Positions 10,961-21,431 of a DNA stretch of 64,000 nt are shown piece by piece. Both the position numbers and the translations under genes were made by a program. The notes beneath the pieces were generated by a model. The model saw nothing but the letters and a program-made list of their open reading frames with translations. It had not been told where the DNA came from and did not search any database. Source of the stretch: Diphasiastrum complanatum (lineage: Eukaryota; Streptophyta; Lycopodiopsida; Lycopodiales; Lycopodiaceae). The DNA lies in contig CM055102.1 of the NCBI GenBank assembly GCA_029204225.1, forward strand, positions 48,146,870 through 48,210,869. The letters run 5' to 3'. Numbering within the stretch: the stretch's first letter is position 1; each line of letters opens with the position of its first letter.

Positions 10961-11790
10961 CCAGTTGAAATTTGACAAGGGTCCGGCTTTGGTTGAGATT
11001 GGAAGTAGGCCGCCGGTTGAGAGGTGACTGTGGCCTCCGGTTGAGATTCAAGAGCAGTGTTCCGGTTGAGATTTGAGCAGAGTGCTCCGGTTGAGATTTG
11101 AGAAGAGTGCTTCGGTTGAGATTTGAGAAGAGTGCTCTGGTCGAGATCTGAACAGAGTGCTCCCATCAAGATCTAAGGAGAGTTCTTCGGTTGAGATCTG
11201 AGGGAAATGCTTCAGTCGAGATCTGACAAAAGTGCTTCGGTCGAGAGCTAAGGAGAGTTCTTCGGTTGAGATCTAAACGAAATGCTTCGGTTGAGATCTG
11301 ACAGAAGTGCTTCGGTCGAGATCTGAGCAAACTGCTTTGGTCGAGATTGGACTGAACACTTCGGTTGAGATGTGAGCGAAATGCTTCGGTTGAGATGTGA
11401 TGGCAGTGCTCCGGTCCAATTTTTACTAATGCGGACGAAATGCTTCGGTTGAGAATTGATGGCAGTGCTCTGATCGAGTTTGGACTGAGCACTCCGGTTG
11501 AAATTTGGACTGAAGGGTCTGGTTGAGATGTGACGGTTTCCTTCGGTCGAGATGTCAAAGAGATGTTCGTTCTAAATGTAGAGTTATGACTCCGTTCGAG
11601 TTTTGAATGATGAGCGGTGGTTGAGGTGTAACTCAGGACATGTTCGTGAAGTTGTGGATCGGTCGAGAGGTATGAGGTAGTGGTCCGGTCCAGACTTGAG
11701 TCGTGGAGATCGTCGTGGTGAGGATTGTGAGAGTCCGGTTGAGAAACGAGCAGGACTTCGGTCAAGACCAAAGTGATGAGCTTGGCAATG
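10950..11790. repeat. Minisatellite array, (T/C)GGTTGAGATCTGA-type units
   Basis: More than twenty degenerate copies of a roughly 21-33 bp unit with core CGGT(T/C)GAGATCTGA. Unit lengths are mostly multiples of three, so the minus strand stays open as a 215-aa frame (11813-11166) and a 94-aa frame (11169-10885) of repeated QISTEAF / DLNRRTLL-like peptides. The array interrupts the gag coding region of gypsy F1. Confidence 0.85.
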
Positions 11791-11799
11791 AATGTGTAG

Positions 11800-12510
11800 G
11801 AGCTCTCACACATTACTTGATGCCTAGATTATCCAAGAACATCAAGAACTAGAATGTCAAGACTATGCAAGATTTACATTACATTTCTAGCCTCTATAGT
11901 TTACTTGAATGCTGATTTCTACAAGATTCCACAAGCAAGAACTGAAGCTAATCCACAACTAAGCAAGAACAAGAAACAAGAACCTAGTCAATCCACAAGC
12001 AAGGAATTAAGCATGCTCATAGAAATATCACTCAAGATCATTGCCATGAACAAGGAGCTTAGTGATCTTCAAGAACTCGTGGAGGATCCTCTTTATTAGC
12101 TCAAGAGAACTTGAAAATACAATCAAAAGCTCCCTCACAAGAGAGGGGGGCCCTTAAATAAGCAAGAAGGCTGCCCATGTGGAGCCCATGTGGCAATTCC
12201 ACTAAATTAGAAATTACATGTGAAATTTGCCCTTCCACTAGAGGTCACCATCAAAAGGTGGCTCACTCTTACTATTTTAAGGGGAATCTACATTAATCAC
12301 AACTATTCAAGGAAATGTTACTAGCTCCTACATGGTCATTCCTTCTTTGGGATACACCATGTAGGCTCACATAGTTAATCACTCTCTTCCTAGCTAGTAT
12401 TTCCTCGGCTCTCAGCTTCATCTGCTCTCTTCTTTCTGAGACCTCCTCGGTCATGAGTGAGAGATAACTTATGTCTTCAGCTTGGCTCGGCATTAGAGAA
12501 TCGGCTAACA
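11800..12510 (-). repeat. Gypsy F1 5' LTR, approximate limits
   Basis: Transcribed leftward. It begins TGTTAGCCGA at 12510 right after the TNP2 remnant, has a TATTTAAG box near 12155 on the minus strand, and leads into the gag-side array. About 36 bp around that box (near 12150-12188) reappear at 17457-17491. The inner end and primer site are not clear, so the left limit is an estimate. Confidence 0.5.
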
Positions 12511-12562
12511 ATGTCTTACCACCTTGGTGGATATGGTCGCTCCTTGTAAATCTTGCCTGTAG
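12511..12562 (-). pseudogene. CACTA (TNP2-like) transposase remnant, distal piece
   Basis: Minus-strand residues YRQDLQGATISTKVVRH continue the TNP2 sequence ending GEHR at 17083 and correspond to the segment of plant TNP2 transposases after the CxxC cluster. The piece was separated from 17083-17200 by insertion of LARD1, whose CGGTG duplication lies in this codon context. At its far end it is cut by the gypsy F1 LTR. Confidence 0.6.
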
Positions 12563-12567
12563 CGGTG
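12563..12567. other. Target-site duplication CGGTG, left copy
   Basis: CGGTG precedes LARD1 and is repeated at 17083-17087. Confidence 0.88.
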
Positions 12568-13802
12568 TGTTGTAAAGCTACCTTTACAAGCTTTACTTCC
12601 GGCGCCATCGGCACCAGCTATGTCCCCTGCGCCAGCAGCTTCCCTGCTGCTCCTGGCGCCGGCGCCGCTCCCGGCACCACTGTGACCAGAATCCAGCCGG
12701 CGCCAAGTTCCTATGGCTGAAAATCTTTGATCGGTTCTAGCGGAGTCCAGAGAGCTCAGATCGATGTGCAATCACCTCACATGATCTAGGCATCATTAAA
12801 GGAAGCTTGGGGATCAATAAAATCTAGAGAGAGAAAATGACTTTCTAGAAAGAGAAAATCCTAGAGAGAGAAAAACGTGCTTTACCAGCTTGGGTAGAGT
12901 GCTTGGTATGAGGGGGGGTGCCGAATCACACCAATACTATAGGGGAGTGCGGGTTGCGACTCAGGTGAGCTCCAACCAAGTCTCAGCCTCCCTTGCTGGA
13001 ATCTTGTCATGGCTCTCGCCCTGGCATGCTAGCGCCCCGGAGACTAGGGTCGGTCACACACTTGAAATGTAACCTTCTCAGATTTATCAATAAAGTGGGA
13101 TTTTTCTCAAACTGACTCTGATTACCTTCTGGGTTTCAGTGTTCGGTAAAAGCGCCAGTTGTAAGGTCGCTTTCAAAATTTTTAACTTGGCACATAGCTG
13201 AGGGTCGTATCCCAGGACGCCAGTGGTATACCGTCGGGACCATTCGGTCCTTGGCGCCAGCGGTATGCTGTCGGGACCATTTGGTCCAGGAACTGGTTGT
13301 CTCCATATCTATCGTGGCTTGTGGTCCTGAGTGTTCCTTGCATGAACGTGAATGGGTTAAGCTCTTGGAGAACGGGCTCTAACCTGTCGGCTGAGTTGGA
13401 TGGCTTGCGTGGGTGGAAGTTACCTGTTTATGGCTGTCCAGTCTAGCGTGGCGCCAGGTTGGCTTCCAGCGCTCGTGACGAAGCTTTCAGTTGGTTAAGT
13501 CTGATGTAAGTCAGGCCGCTTGTTTGGAATGGATGTTACTCGTTTGTAACGAAGCTTTGAGTTGGTTAAGTTTGATGTATGTCGCGCGGCTTGCTTGGAG
13601 GGAAGTCACCCACATCGGGACCCCCGATCTGGCATGGCGCCAGGTTGGATCTCAATGTTGGTTTTCGGAACTTCAAGTTGGTTAAGTCTGATCGTTGTTG
13701 GCGAGTTGGCTGCTTGTATGTCAAGTGGGTTTGGATGGCAAGAGTTGAAGGTTGGGAAGCTAGGTCGTGGTTCCCGACTCCCTTTGGGATGCCTGCGCTA
13801 CA
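12568..13802 (+). repeat. LARD1 5' LTR (1235 bp)
   Basis: Contains a cluster of GGCGCC-like palindromes near 12600-12705. Short open frames in both strands are by-products of this GC-rich segment. It is highly similar to 15839-17082 and 25991-27235. Confidence 0.88.
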
Positions 13803-13804
13803 TG

Positions 13805-13817
13805 TGGTATCAGAGCC
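13805..13817 (+). promoter_or_regulatory. LARD1 primer-binding site (initiator tRNA-Met)
   Basis: TGGTATCAGAGCC lies two bases after the LTR end. Confidence 0.9.
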
Positions 13818-13889
13818 GACTGGCCGGCCAACTATGCGGATCTCACGGAAATGGCCATGGTTTTGGGGTTCATCAAGACAACTGTTGTG

Positions 13890-14272
13890 CAAGGTGCTGC
13901 CCATAGTGTAAGCACGGGTGTGTCCACGGTCGGGGTGGTCAGCACAACGGGGGGGTTGATGAGTCAAGGTGCTGCCCTTGAGGTGTAAGCACGATCAGTT
14001 CTCGCAGTTCGGGCCTGGCGCTGTCTGCACGTAGGACGGATGAGGCAAAGTGCTGCCTAGGGAGGTGAAAGCACGGTCTATACCTTGTGGGGTGCGGGGC
14101 GACATACTCGAACTGTACGGGTTAACCATTGATACAGAGATGCTGCTCGAATTTGGGTGTAAAGCACGAGTGGTTAGCTGCCGGTCGTTTAGCTATAAGG
14201 GCTATCGACCAAAAAGTGGTGGGGCGTGACTGAGGCAATGTGCTGCTTAATGGTGAAAGCACGGATAGTTGG
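13890..14272 (+). other. Array of five small hairpins in the LARD1 leader
   Basis: Five units of the form (G/A)TGCTGC-spacer-GGTG(T)AAGCAC, at about 13893, 13970, 14050, 14141 and 14240, each give a GTGCT/AGCAC (or TGCT/AGCA) stem with a 10-20 nt loop. Four to five of the same units occur at the same place in LARD2. The role is unknown; packaging or dimerisation of the RNA is an inference. Confidence 0.65.
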
Positions 14273-14537
14273 AGGGGTGTCCTATGTGGGCTGATTCCGT
14301 GATCAATTTGTATGGGCGCGACAAGGCAAAGGTCCGTTGGCAGGACCATCTCAAAGGGGGACCTTGTCTTTGTTACTTGTTAGTAAACCTGCCTGAGTGT
14401 CTTACTTGTATGTATTCGTGGTGAGTCTTAGTACTCGTGCTTTGCCTGGTTTGCATGATTGCTTGTGATACAAGGAGCTAATGGCTCGAGAAGGAACCTT
14501 TTCTTTTGAAGGCTGATACCATCAAACAAATAGGACT

Positions 14538-15042
14538 ACAGATATGTGGGGCGGATTTGCAGTTCAAGTACTCGCACGTGAACGGCGACGAAACGACTCA
14601 ATGTTTGCAAAGGATGGATGGCTAGCCTGTTTCTTGGGTTAGTTTCATTTGCGACAACGCCCACCAGACGCAAGCAGGAAGTCAAAAGTTGGAAAGGGCA
14701 ATTTCAGGGGAGATCTTCTGTGGAGCAATTGGTGTCATTTTGGGACGGCCACCTTCGGAACTAAAACTTATTGAGCATGGGTGATATCCAGAATCTGTGG
14801 GGCAAATTTGCAGTTCAAGTACTTGCACGTGAATGGCAACGAAACGACTCAATGTTTGCAAAGGATGGATGGCTAGCCTGTTTCTTGGGTTAGTTTCATT
14901 TGCGACAACGCCCACCAGACGCAAGAAGGAAGTCAAAAGTTGGAAAGGGCAATTTCAAGGGAGATCTTCTATGGAGCAGTTGGTCTTCATTTTGGGACGG
15001 CCACCTTCAGAACTGAAACTCACTGAGCATGGGTGATATCCA
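14538..15042 (+). repeat. Tandem duplication of a ~250-bp LARD1 segment
   Basis: The block from TGTGGGGCGGATTTGCAG to GAGCATGGGTGATATCCAG (about 14538-14789) is repeated nearly unchanged at 14790-15042. Confidence 0.85.
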
Positions 15043-15838
15043 GTATCAGTTGGGTTTTTCCTCAAAGGGGAAAGACTAGGATTCTCTTCAGAGATTGGCA
15101 ACAAGTTGGATCGAGCCATAATCCTAACAAATGGGAAGCAAAGTGTTGGAAAGGCTTTTTGTCCGAAGAACTCTACTCTAAGTCCGATCAGCTGATTTTA
15201 TAAGTGGAGGGGAACTATCACACACACCTCTCTCTTGGGGCAAATTTTGAATGAAAGTTGATCAAAAGGGGGCAAATTCAAGGTGACCAGGCCATACAAA
15301 TCTTTGCCTACCTTAAAGAGCCAATATGGAAAAGTATCAAGATCAGGCTAGGACAAGGAGAGAAATCAAGGTGCAGAAGCAACAAGGCACAGAGTGGATC
15401 ATAAAGTGGGCAATCAAACGATAAATCCTTTGGCTCAGGGAACTGAACAAATCTGGTGCTCAGGGAGCTCAACACAAAGTGCATCAAGGACAAATCAGGA
15501 GCTCAAAGGAGTTCCAAAGTCGAAAGTCAGAAGCGACAGGGGCGAACATTTTAAAGAAAGGCCTCTATCACCAGTTAATAAGATTTTTGGGTTTTACGAA
15601 AGCGATATCAAATCTACGCTTTTCCCATACAAAGATATATTTTCAAGTTATGTAATCTTTCAGTACAAAGAGCTGAGCCTCTGACTTGTGGTGTGCCAGC
15701 TTCAATGTTAATAAAAAGTGGCCAGTACATTGAGTACTGTGCCAAGTAGCTTAAATGTATGGTTATTTTGATTGGGAGACACCTTTACCTTAATCTGACA
15801 TCTGATGAGGACATCAGATTTTATAAAGGTGGGGTGGA
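15043..15838 (+). other. LARD1 interior, 3' part, non-coding
   Basis: No ORF with recognisable domains. It is homologous to 24660-25990 of LARD2, but lacks about 530 bp present there between 24915 and 25425. It ends in the polypurine tract before the 3' LTR. Confidence 0.75.
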
Positions 15839-17082
15839 TGTTGTAAAGCTACGTTTACAAGCTTTACTTCCGGCGCCATCGGCGCCAGCTATGTCCCCGA
15901 CGCCAGCAGCGCACCTGCTGCTCCCGGCGCCAATGGCGCCGGCGCCGCTCCTGATGCCACTGTGACCAGAATCCAGCCGGCGCCAAGTTCCTATGGCTGA
16001 AAATCTTTGATCGGTTCGAGCGAAGTCCAGAGATCTCAGATCGATGTGCAATCACCTCACACGATCTAAGCATGATTAAAAGAAGCCTGGGGATCAATAA
16101 AATCTCAAGAGAAAAAATGACTTTCTAGAAAAAGAAAATTCTAGAGAGAGAAAAATGAGCTTTACCAGCTTGGGTAGAGTGCTTAGTATGAGGGGGGGTG
16201 CCGAATCACACCAATACTATAGGGGAGTGCGGGTTGCGACTCAGGGCGAGCTCCAACCAAGTCTCAGCCTCCCTTGCTGGAATGTTGTCATGGCTTTCGC
16301 CTTGGCATGCTACCGCCCCGGAGACTAGGGTCGGTCACACACTTGAAATGTAACCTTCTCAGATTTATCAATAAAGTGGGATTTTTCTCAAACTGACTCT
16401 TATTACCTTCTGGGTTTCAGTGTTCGGTAAAAGCGCCAGTTGTAAGGTCGCTTTCAAAATTTCTAACTTGGCACATAGCTGAGGGTCGTATCCCAGGACG
16501 CCAGCGGTATGCCGTCGGAACCATTCGGTCCGTGGCGCCAGCGGATGCTGTCGGGACCATTTGGTCCAGGAACTGGTTGTCTCCATATCTGTCGCGGCTT
16601 GTGGTTCTGAGTGTTCCTTGCATGAACGTGAATGGGTTAAGCTCTTGGGGAACAGGCTCTAAACTGTCGGCTGAGTTGGATGGCTTGCTTGGGTGGAAGT
16701 TACCTGTTTATGGCTGTCCAGTCTGGCGTGGTGCCAGGTTGGCTTCCAATGCTCGTGACGAAGCTTTCAGTTGGTTAAGTCTGATGTAAGTCAGATCGCT
16801 TGCTTGGAATGGATGTTACTCGTTTGTAACGAAGCTTCGAGTTGGTTAAGTTTGATGTATGTCGGGCGGCTTGCTTGGAGGGAAGTCACCCACATCAGGA
16901 CCCCCGGTCTGGCATGGCGCCAGGTTGGATCTCAATGTTAGTTTTCGGAACTTCAAGTTGGTTAAGTCTAATCGTTGTTGGCGAGTTGGCTGCTTGTATG
17001 TCAAGTGGGTTTGGATGGCAAGAGTTGAAGGCTGGGAAGCTAAGTTGTGGTTCTTGGCTCCCTTTGGGATGCCTGCGCTACA
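15839..17082 (+). repeat. LARD1 3' LTR (1244 bp)
   Basis: Direct repeat of the 5' LTR with a few substitutions, followed by the CGGTG duplication at 17083-17087. Confidence 0.88.
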
Positions 17083-17200
17083 CGGTGTTCCCCACAACAT
17101 GGACATGTGCTTGTCTCCTCAAAGTCATCTTGATATAATATGCAATCATTGGGACATGCATGAATACTCCTGTAATCCATGTCGACTCTCAGAAATGGTG
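17083..17200 (-). pseudogene. CACTA (TNP2-like) transposase remnant, proximal piece
   Basis: The minus-strand frame reads YRSIHACPNDCILYQDDFEE followed by TCPCCGEHR. This matches the conserved zinc-ribbon-like block (HACPNDC...CPxC) of plant En/Spm TNP2 transposases. It is a fragment only. The continuation lies at 12562-12511 beyond LARD1. TNP2 family assignment rests on the two cysteine pairs and the HACPNDC core. Confidence 0.75.
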
Positions 17201-17456
17201 AACTCCTCCAACTTTGTCGCAGCACAAACAAGACACGAAGGTCAAACGAGAACAATTCGCGACAGTCAATGTATCTTTGACTCGAAGCACGAACGATTCA
17301 CGAATCAATCGCGAATCGTAAACACACCTCCAGGATCGCAAAGTTTTAAAAAAATGAAAACTATGAATAGAACGAAAAGACACAAAGAGAAATCTTACAC
17401 GCTGCCAGCTGGCAGCTCAACGGGCTTCATGCCCAGCTGAAACGAAAAGGAAGAAG
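17201..17456 (-). repeat. Fragment of copia D-type terminal sequence
   Basis: About 240 bp is the reverse complement of 28430-28670, including the AGCTGCCAGCTGGCAG-like palindrome and the CGAATCAATCGCGAATCG stretch. It is therefore a scrap of the copia D 3' region. A short scrap of the gypsy F1 LTR follows at 17457-17491. Confidence 0.65.
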
Positions 17457-17491
17457 GCCCTTAAATAAGCAAGAAGGCTGCCCATGTGGAG

Positions 17492-18400
17492 CTATTGTAA
17501 AGCTAACTCGGGTGCACCCAGCGTGCCCTGTAAGACTCAAAGGGGTGACACTCTCTAAGGTCCCAGAGCAAGTTAGAACGTCAAGGACTGAGCCTCCGAC
17601 CTGTGGTGAGCCAGTCAAGTAGTCACAAGTCATGAGCTAGCTCTGGAGCTCGAGTCATGGCCTAGTCAGGAAAGCAAGTGGATTCGGCCGCCGGGACGGC
17701 TCCCGGGACCCATGTTCGGGAGCCAGACTGATTCTGTCAGGCTTAATCAGCAAAATAAAAACTAATTCCTAAAAAGCGTGCTTTACCAGAAAGCACTATG
17801 TTTCAAACTAGAGGGGGTGCGCCGAATCATAGCAGAATTATAGGGGGAGTCCGACAGACAGAAACTTGGGCAGCTCAACCAGCGCCAGGAATCCAGTCGC
17901 CAGGTCTAAGCTCCCTTACCAGCACGATCCAGGCACAATGCCCAGCACGTGTTGGTGGCCCCGAGACCGGTCAGTCTATGTATGAATGTAACCTCTTCCA
18001 AATCTAATAAAGTTGATCCTTGGGAATGATTACCATTTCGCTTTCGCCTTCGGGACTGGTCCAAGTGGAAGGACCCTTACTACAACCTTTTTGCATCGCT
18101 GGTGCCTAAGGGTCTTTGTCATCGACATGGGGCTTGCCGCTATGCCAATTGGTCAGTTTGGCGACCATTATGCCTTGGGTTTCATGTGTGGCTTGTCTTT
18201 GCCTTTGGTTACCTTTTCGGGACGGATTTTGAGTTGGCTTTCGGGTTGGTTGGGATTCCAGTTTTTTTAAGTCTGAATGGTTAAGCTTGTTACGTTTCTG
18301 AGTTGACTTTTACGTAAGTGCATGATGGATGAATATCAGACTTAAGCGCGTGTTGGGGAAACCGCTCAAGTCCCAGCGCCCTTTGAGGCGCCGGTGCAAT
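17492..18400 (+). repeat. LARD2 5' LTR, divergent type
   Basis: Starts near TTGTAAAGCTAAC, contains a counterpart of the LARD motif GGGGGTGCGCCGAATCA, and is followed by a primer site at 18404. Only short blocks are alignable by eye with the LTRs at 12568, 15839 and 25991, so it represents another subfamily. The left limit is approximate. Confidence 0.5.
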
Positions 18401-18403
18401 ATG

Positions 18404-19142
18404 TGGTATCAGAGCCGACTAGCCGGTCAGCTACGCAAGTCTCACAGGGATGGCCACGTTTTGAGATTTGTTAGGACAACCGTTGCGCAAGGTGCTGCCC
18501 ATAGTGTAAGCACAGGTGCGTCCACGGTCGGGGTGGTCGGTAGAACGGGGGACTTGATGAGTCAAAGTGCTGCCCTCGAGGTGTAAGCACGGTCAGTTCT
18601 CGCGGTTTGGGCCTGGCGCTGTCTGCACGTAAGACGGATGAGGCAAAGTGCTGCCTAGGTAGGTGAAAGCATGGTCTGTACCTTGTGGGGTGTGGGGCGA
18701 CATATTCGAACTGTACGGGTTACTCGAATTCGGGTGTAAAGCACGGGTGGTTAGCTGTCGGTGCGGGATAGCTGCCGATCGTTTAGCTATAAGGGGTATC
18801 GACCAAAAAGTGGTGGGGCATGACTGAGGCAATGTGCTGCTTAATGGTGAAAGCACGAATGGTTGGATGGATGTTTCCCCGTGGGCTAATTCTGTGATAG
18901 ATTTGTGTGGGCACGGCTAGGCAAAGGTCCTACGTCCGGTCTCAAAGGGGTTTGTGGCTTCAGAGGGATCCTCTGTGTTTGCTTTGGTTGGTATGTTCCA
19001 TTTGTTGTGTGCTTGCTTGGACACAAATGACCTGGTTCCTACTTGGCTCTCAGGTGATGTGGGTGTGCTAAGTTTGAGGAGGGGATATTTTCATTGAAGC
19101 TGATTTAATAAACAAGAAAAGAGAGCTGTGGGGCCCGGCCGA
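18404..19142 (+). mobile_element. LARD2 interior, left part
   Basis: Begins with the tRNA-iMet primer site TGGTATCAGAGCC and carries hairpin units at about 18488, 18567, 18645 and 18831, with half of another near 18721, co-linear with LARD1. It is cut at 19142 by the copia composite. The right part resumes at 24548. Confidence 0.75.
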
Positions 19143-19825
19143 TGTAAAAATAACAGCAAATAAGGATCCTAAAACACTTGAAATGATGAGGAAAACAATA
19201 GATTATGATTTCATAAGATTAGCATAAGTTGAACCATCAAAATCCATCAAAAATCTATGCTTGAACCTCACTAAATGGCCCAAATCCTTGAAGAAGGCTT
19301 CACTCGTGTGAAAGTACGGCCTCCCACAATCTGAGTACTGTACACCAGACCTACATTCAATCCTATAATCATTAGTAATCACAAGTACTCAAACAATTAT
19401 GAACATAGAGAGCAATTGCACCATTATGAGAGAAAAAAACATGAAATTGCTTGATTGATTTTGGTGAGATATCATCACCTATATATACATGATCCATCAC
19501 GGTTTTAGGCAGGTATGAGAAGCCCTAAACCTATCCCTAATGCTAATTTTGGTGGATCTTTCATCCCTACCAAGTTAGGGTTGGAATCTTGGAGATCCCT
19601 CAACAATGCAAAAATTACCAAAAATAGCTCCTATTTTTTCTCCCTTGTATCTAAGCATAATTTGGACTCATTCCAAAGGTTCTAACACTTAGGTCTACTT
19701 GAGCACATCCTTATGAATGGAATCCTATGCTATTTGGCACGTGTGACAAGCCACATCATGACCATCTAACTATTTACAAGTCATATGACCAAAACTAGTC
19801 AAGCTAGAATTGTGAATTTTTAACA
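19143..19825 (-). repeat. Copia B 3' LTR (683 bp)
   Basis: Complete copy of the copia A LTR family, with TGTAAAAATA and AATTTTTAACA ends. Confidence 0.9.
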
Positions 19826-19837
19826 CTCCTCCTCACT
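19826..19837 (-). promoter_or_regulatory. Copia B polypurine tract
   Basis: On the minus strand AGTGAGGAGGAG directly precedes the LTR. This is the plus-strand DNA priming site, and it is deleted in copia A. Confidence 0.8.
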
Positions 19838-19878
19838 ATCTAGCTTGGTTCAATCATTGCTTTACTAATCACTCCAAG

Positions 19879-21413
19879 TTATGATCTGAACTTCATAAAA
19901 GGTGTCTTTTGAAGTGGTTTAGTGAGTAGATCAGCTACACATTCATTGCTTGGAACATGCTCCAAAGCAATCTCCTTGGCTTGCACCATTTCTCTCACAA
20001 AGTGATGGCATATCTCAATGTGCTTAGATCTTGCATGGAAGATTGGGTTAGATGCAAGGTGTTGGGCTGATATATTGTCATTGTAGATGATTGGTGCCTC
20101 CTCTGAATCCATGATCTTTAGTTCCACCAATAATCTCTTGATCCAAAGTACCTCCTTTGTAGTGGTTGTCAAAGCTTTGTACTCGGCCTCGATTGAAGAT
20201 AGAGATATAGTTTCTTGCTTTTTTGAAAGCCATGAAACCACACCTTCTCCTATGAAAGTTGAATAGGCACTTGTTGATTTCCTATCCCTCTTGTCCCCTG
20301 CAAAATCTGAATCACTAAATGCATGAAGGTTAATCACATCTCCTCTATATAGAATCCCAAAATCCAATGTACCCGAGATGTATCTTAGAATCCTCTTAGT
20401 CTTTTTCCAATGGATATTCAATGGCTTTTGCATGGATTGGCTCAACCTACATACACTAAAGCTAAGATCTGGTCTAGTTATAGTGATCCACATTAAGGAA
20501 CCTATAAGTTGCCTAAACAAAGTGATGTCCATGAAGGATCTTTCATCATCTTCATTTGGCACTTTTACATCTTGCTCCATTGGTGTGTCAACACTTTTGC
20601 ATACTTCCATCTTAAACTTCTTCAAAAGACTTTGAGCATAGTTTACTTGAATTATAAAGATAAAATCAGACCCTCTAAGTACTTCTATTCCTAAGATGAA
20701 GTGAAGACACCCTAGATCTACCATCTTGAACTCTAAGGATAGATCTATCTTGATTTTTTCAATACCATCAACACTATTTCCAGTAATGATGATGTCATCT
20801 ACATAAATGAGTAAAAGTACAATACCAACATCATCAAACTTAATGTAAAGAGTGGGATCATATTCACTTTGAACAAAAGAAAGTGAAATAAGATGGCAAT
20901 GTAGTCTTGAATTCCAAGATCTCGAGGCTTGCTTCAAGCCATAGATGCTTCTTTGGAGATGGCATACTTTGTTCTCCATTCCATGCTTGATGAACCCTTG
21001 TGGTTGCTCCATATAGATATCCTCTTCCAAAAAACCATTCAAGAAAGCATTAGAGACATCCATTTGACATAGAATCCATCCAAAATGTGATGCAAGTGCA
21101 ATGATTAGTCTTATTGTGACCATCTTGGCCACGGGTGCAAAAGTTTCCTCATAGTCTATCCCTCTCTCTTGAGCATAACCTTTTGCAACTAATCTTGCTT
21201 TATGTTTGTTAACACTCCCATTTGCATTCAACTTAAGCTTGAAGACCCACTTGCATCCTATTACATTCCTTTGAGGTCTCTCAACAAGCAACCAAGTTTC
21301 ATTCTCAATCAAGGCATCATACTCATCCAACATAGCTTTATACCATTCTTTGGAGTTCAATGCATCTTCAACATTAGACGGTTCTTCAAAACTAGATAAA
21401 GCATAAGAAGTGT
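19879..21413 (-). CDS. Copia B RT-RNase H, intact C-terminal half of pol
   Basis: An uninterrupted minus-strand frame (493 aa from the first Met at 21360, open upstream to the chimeric junction). RT motifs QMDVSNAFLNG and LIYVDDIIITG, and RNase H motifs SDSDFAGDKRDRKST, IEAEYKAL and ARSKHIEICHH are present; the frame ends naturally at 19879. Unlike copia A it lacks the nonsense codon before RNase H. The usual STEAEY reads SIEAEY, a substitution next to a conserved acidic residue. It lacks the rest of the polyprotein and a promoter-bearing 5' LTR, so it is an inert half element. Confidence 0.88.
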
Positions 21414-21431
21414 AGATCTACTTCTAGATCT
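21414..21431. other. Chimeric junction hairpin between copia B and copia C
   Basis: AGATCTA-CTTC-TAGATCT, a perfect 7-bp inverted repeat with a 4-nt loop, sits exactly where the minus-strand copia B sequence ends and the plus-strand copia C integrase begins. Confidence 0.75.

Larger units (their letters stand above)
12568..17082 (+). mobile_element. LARD1: complete non-coding LTR retroelement (4.5 kb)
   Basis: Two direct repeats (12568-13802 and 15839-17082), each starting TGTTGTAAAGC and ending GCGCTACA, are flanked by the 5-bp duplication CGGTG. The sequence after the first repeat is a tRNA-iMet primer site at 13805, and a purine-rich tract (AAAGGTGGGGTGGA) precedes the second. No gag or pol motif is present in any frame of the interior. 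This is the architecture of a large retrotransposon derivative (LARD), which must borrow proteins from an autonomous partner. The interior holds a series of small hairpins (13.89-14.27 kb) and a 250-bp tandem duplication. Confidence 0.88.
19143..21413 (-). mobile_element. Copia B: 3' half of a copia element (RT, RNase H, LTR)
   Basis: Sister of copia A in minus orientation. It contains the 3' LTR (19143-19825), polypurine tract (19826-19837) and the pol C-terminal half, and stops abruptly at 21413, shortly upstream of the RT start. There it meets copia C in the opposite orientation. No 5' LTR, primer site, gag, protease or integrase is present. No 5-bp duplication is visible at the composite's ends. 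Confidence 0.85.

Noticed and set aside
12505-12771. Gly/Ala-rich minus-strand frames in the LARD LTRs (also at 15821-16051 and 25973-26203)
   Set aside because: They are translations of the GGCGCC cluster inside a non-coding LTR, repeated in every LTR copy, with no start context or domain.
13562-13906. Repeated 80-190 aa plus-strand frames in the LARD LTR and leader (also 16859-17440 and 26995-27404)
   Set aside because: Several frames are open at once over the same bases and run across the LTR boundary. This is chance openness of a GC-rich, stop-poor repeat, not a gene.
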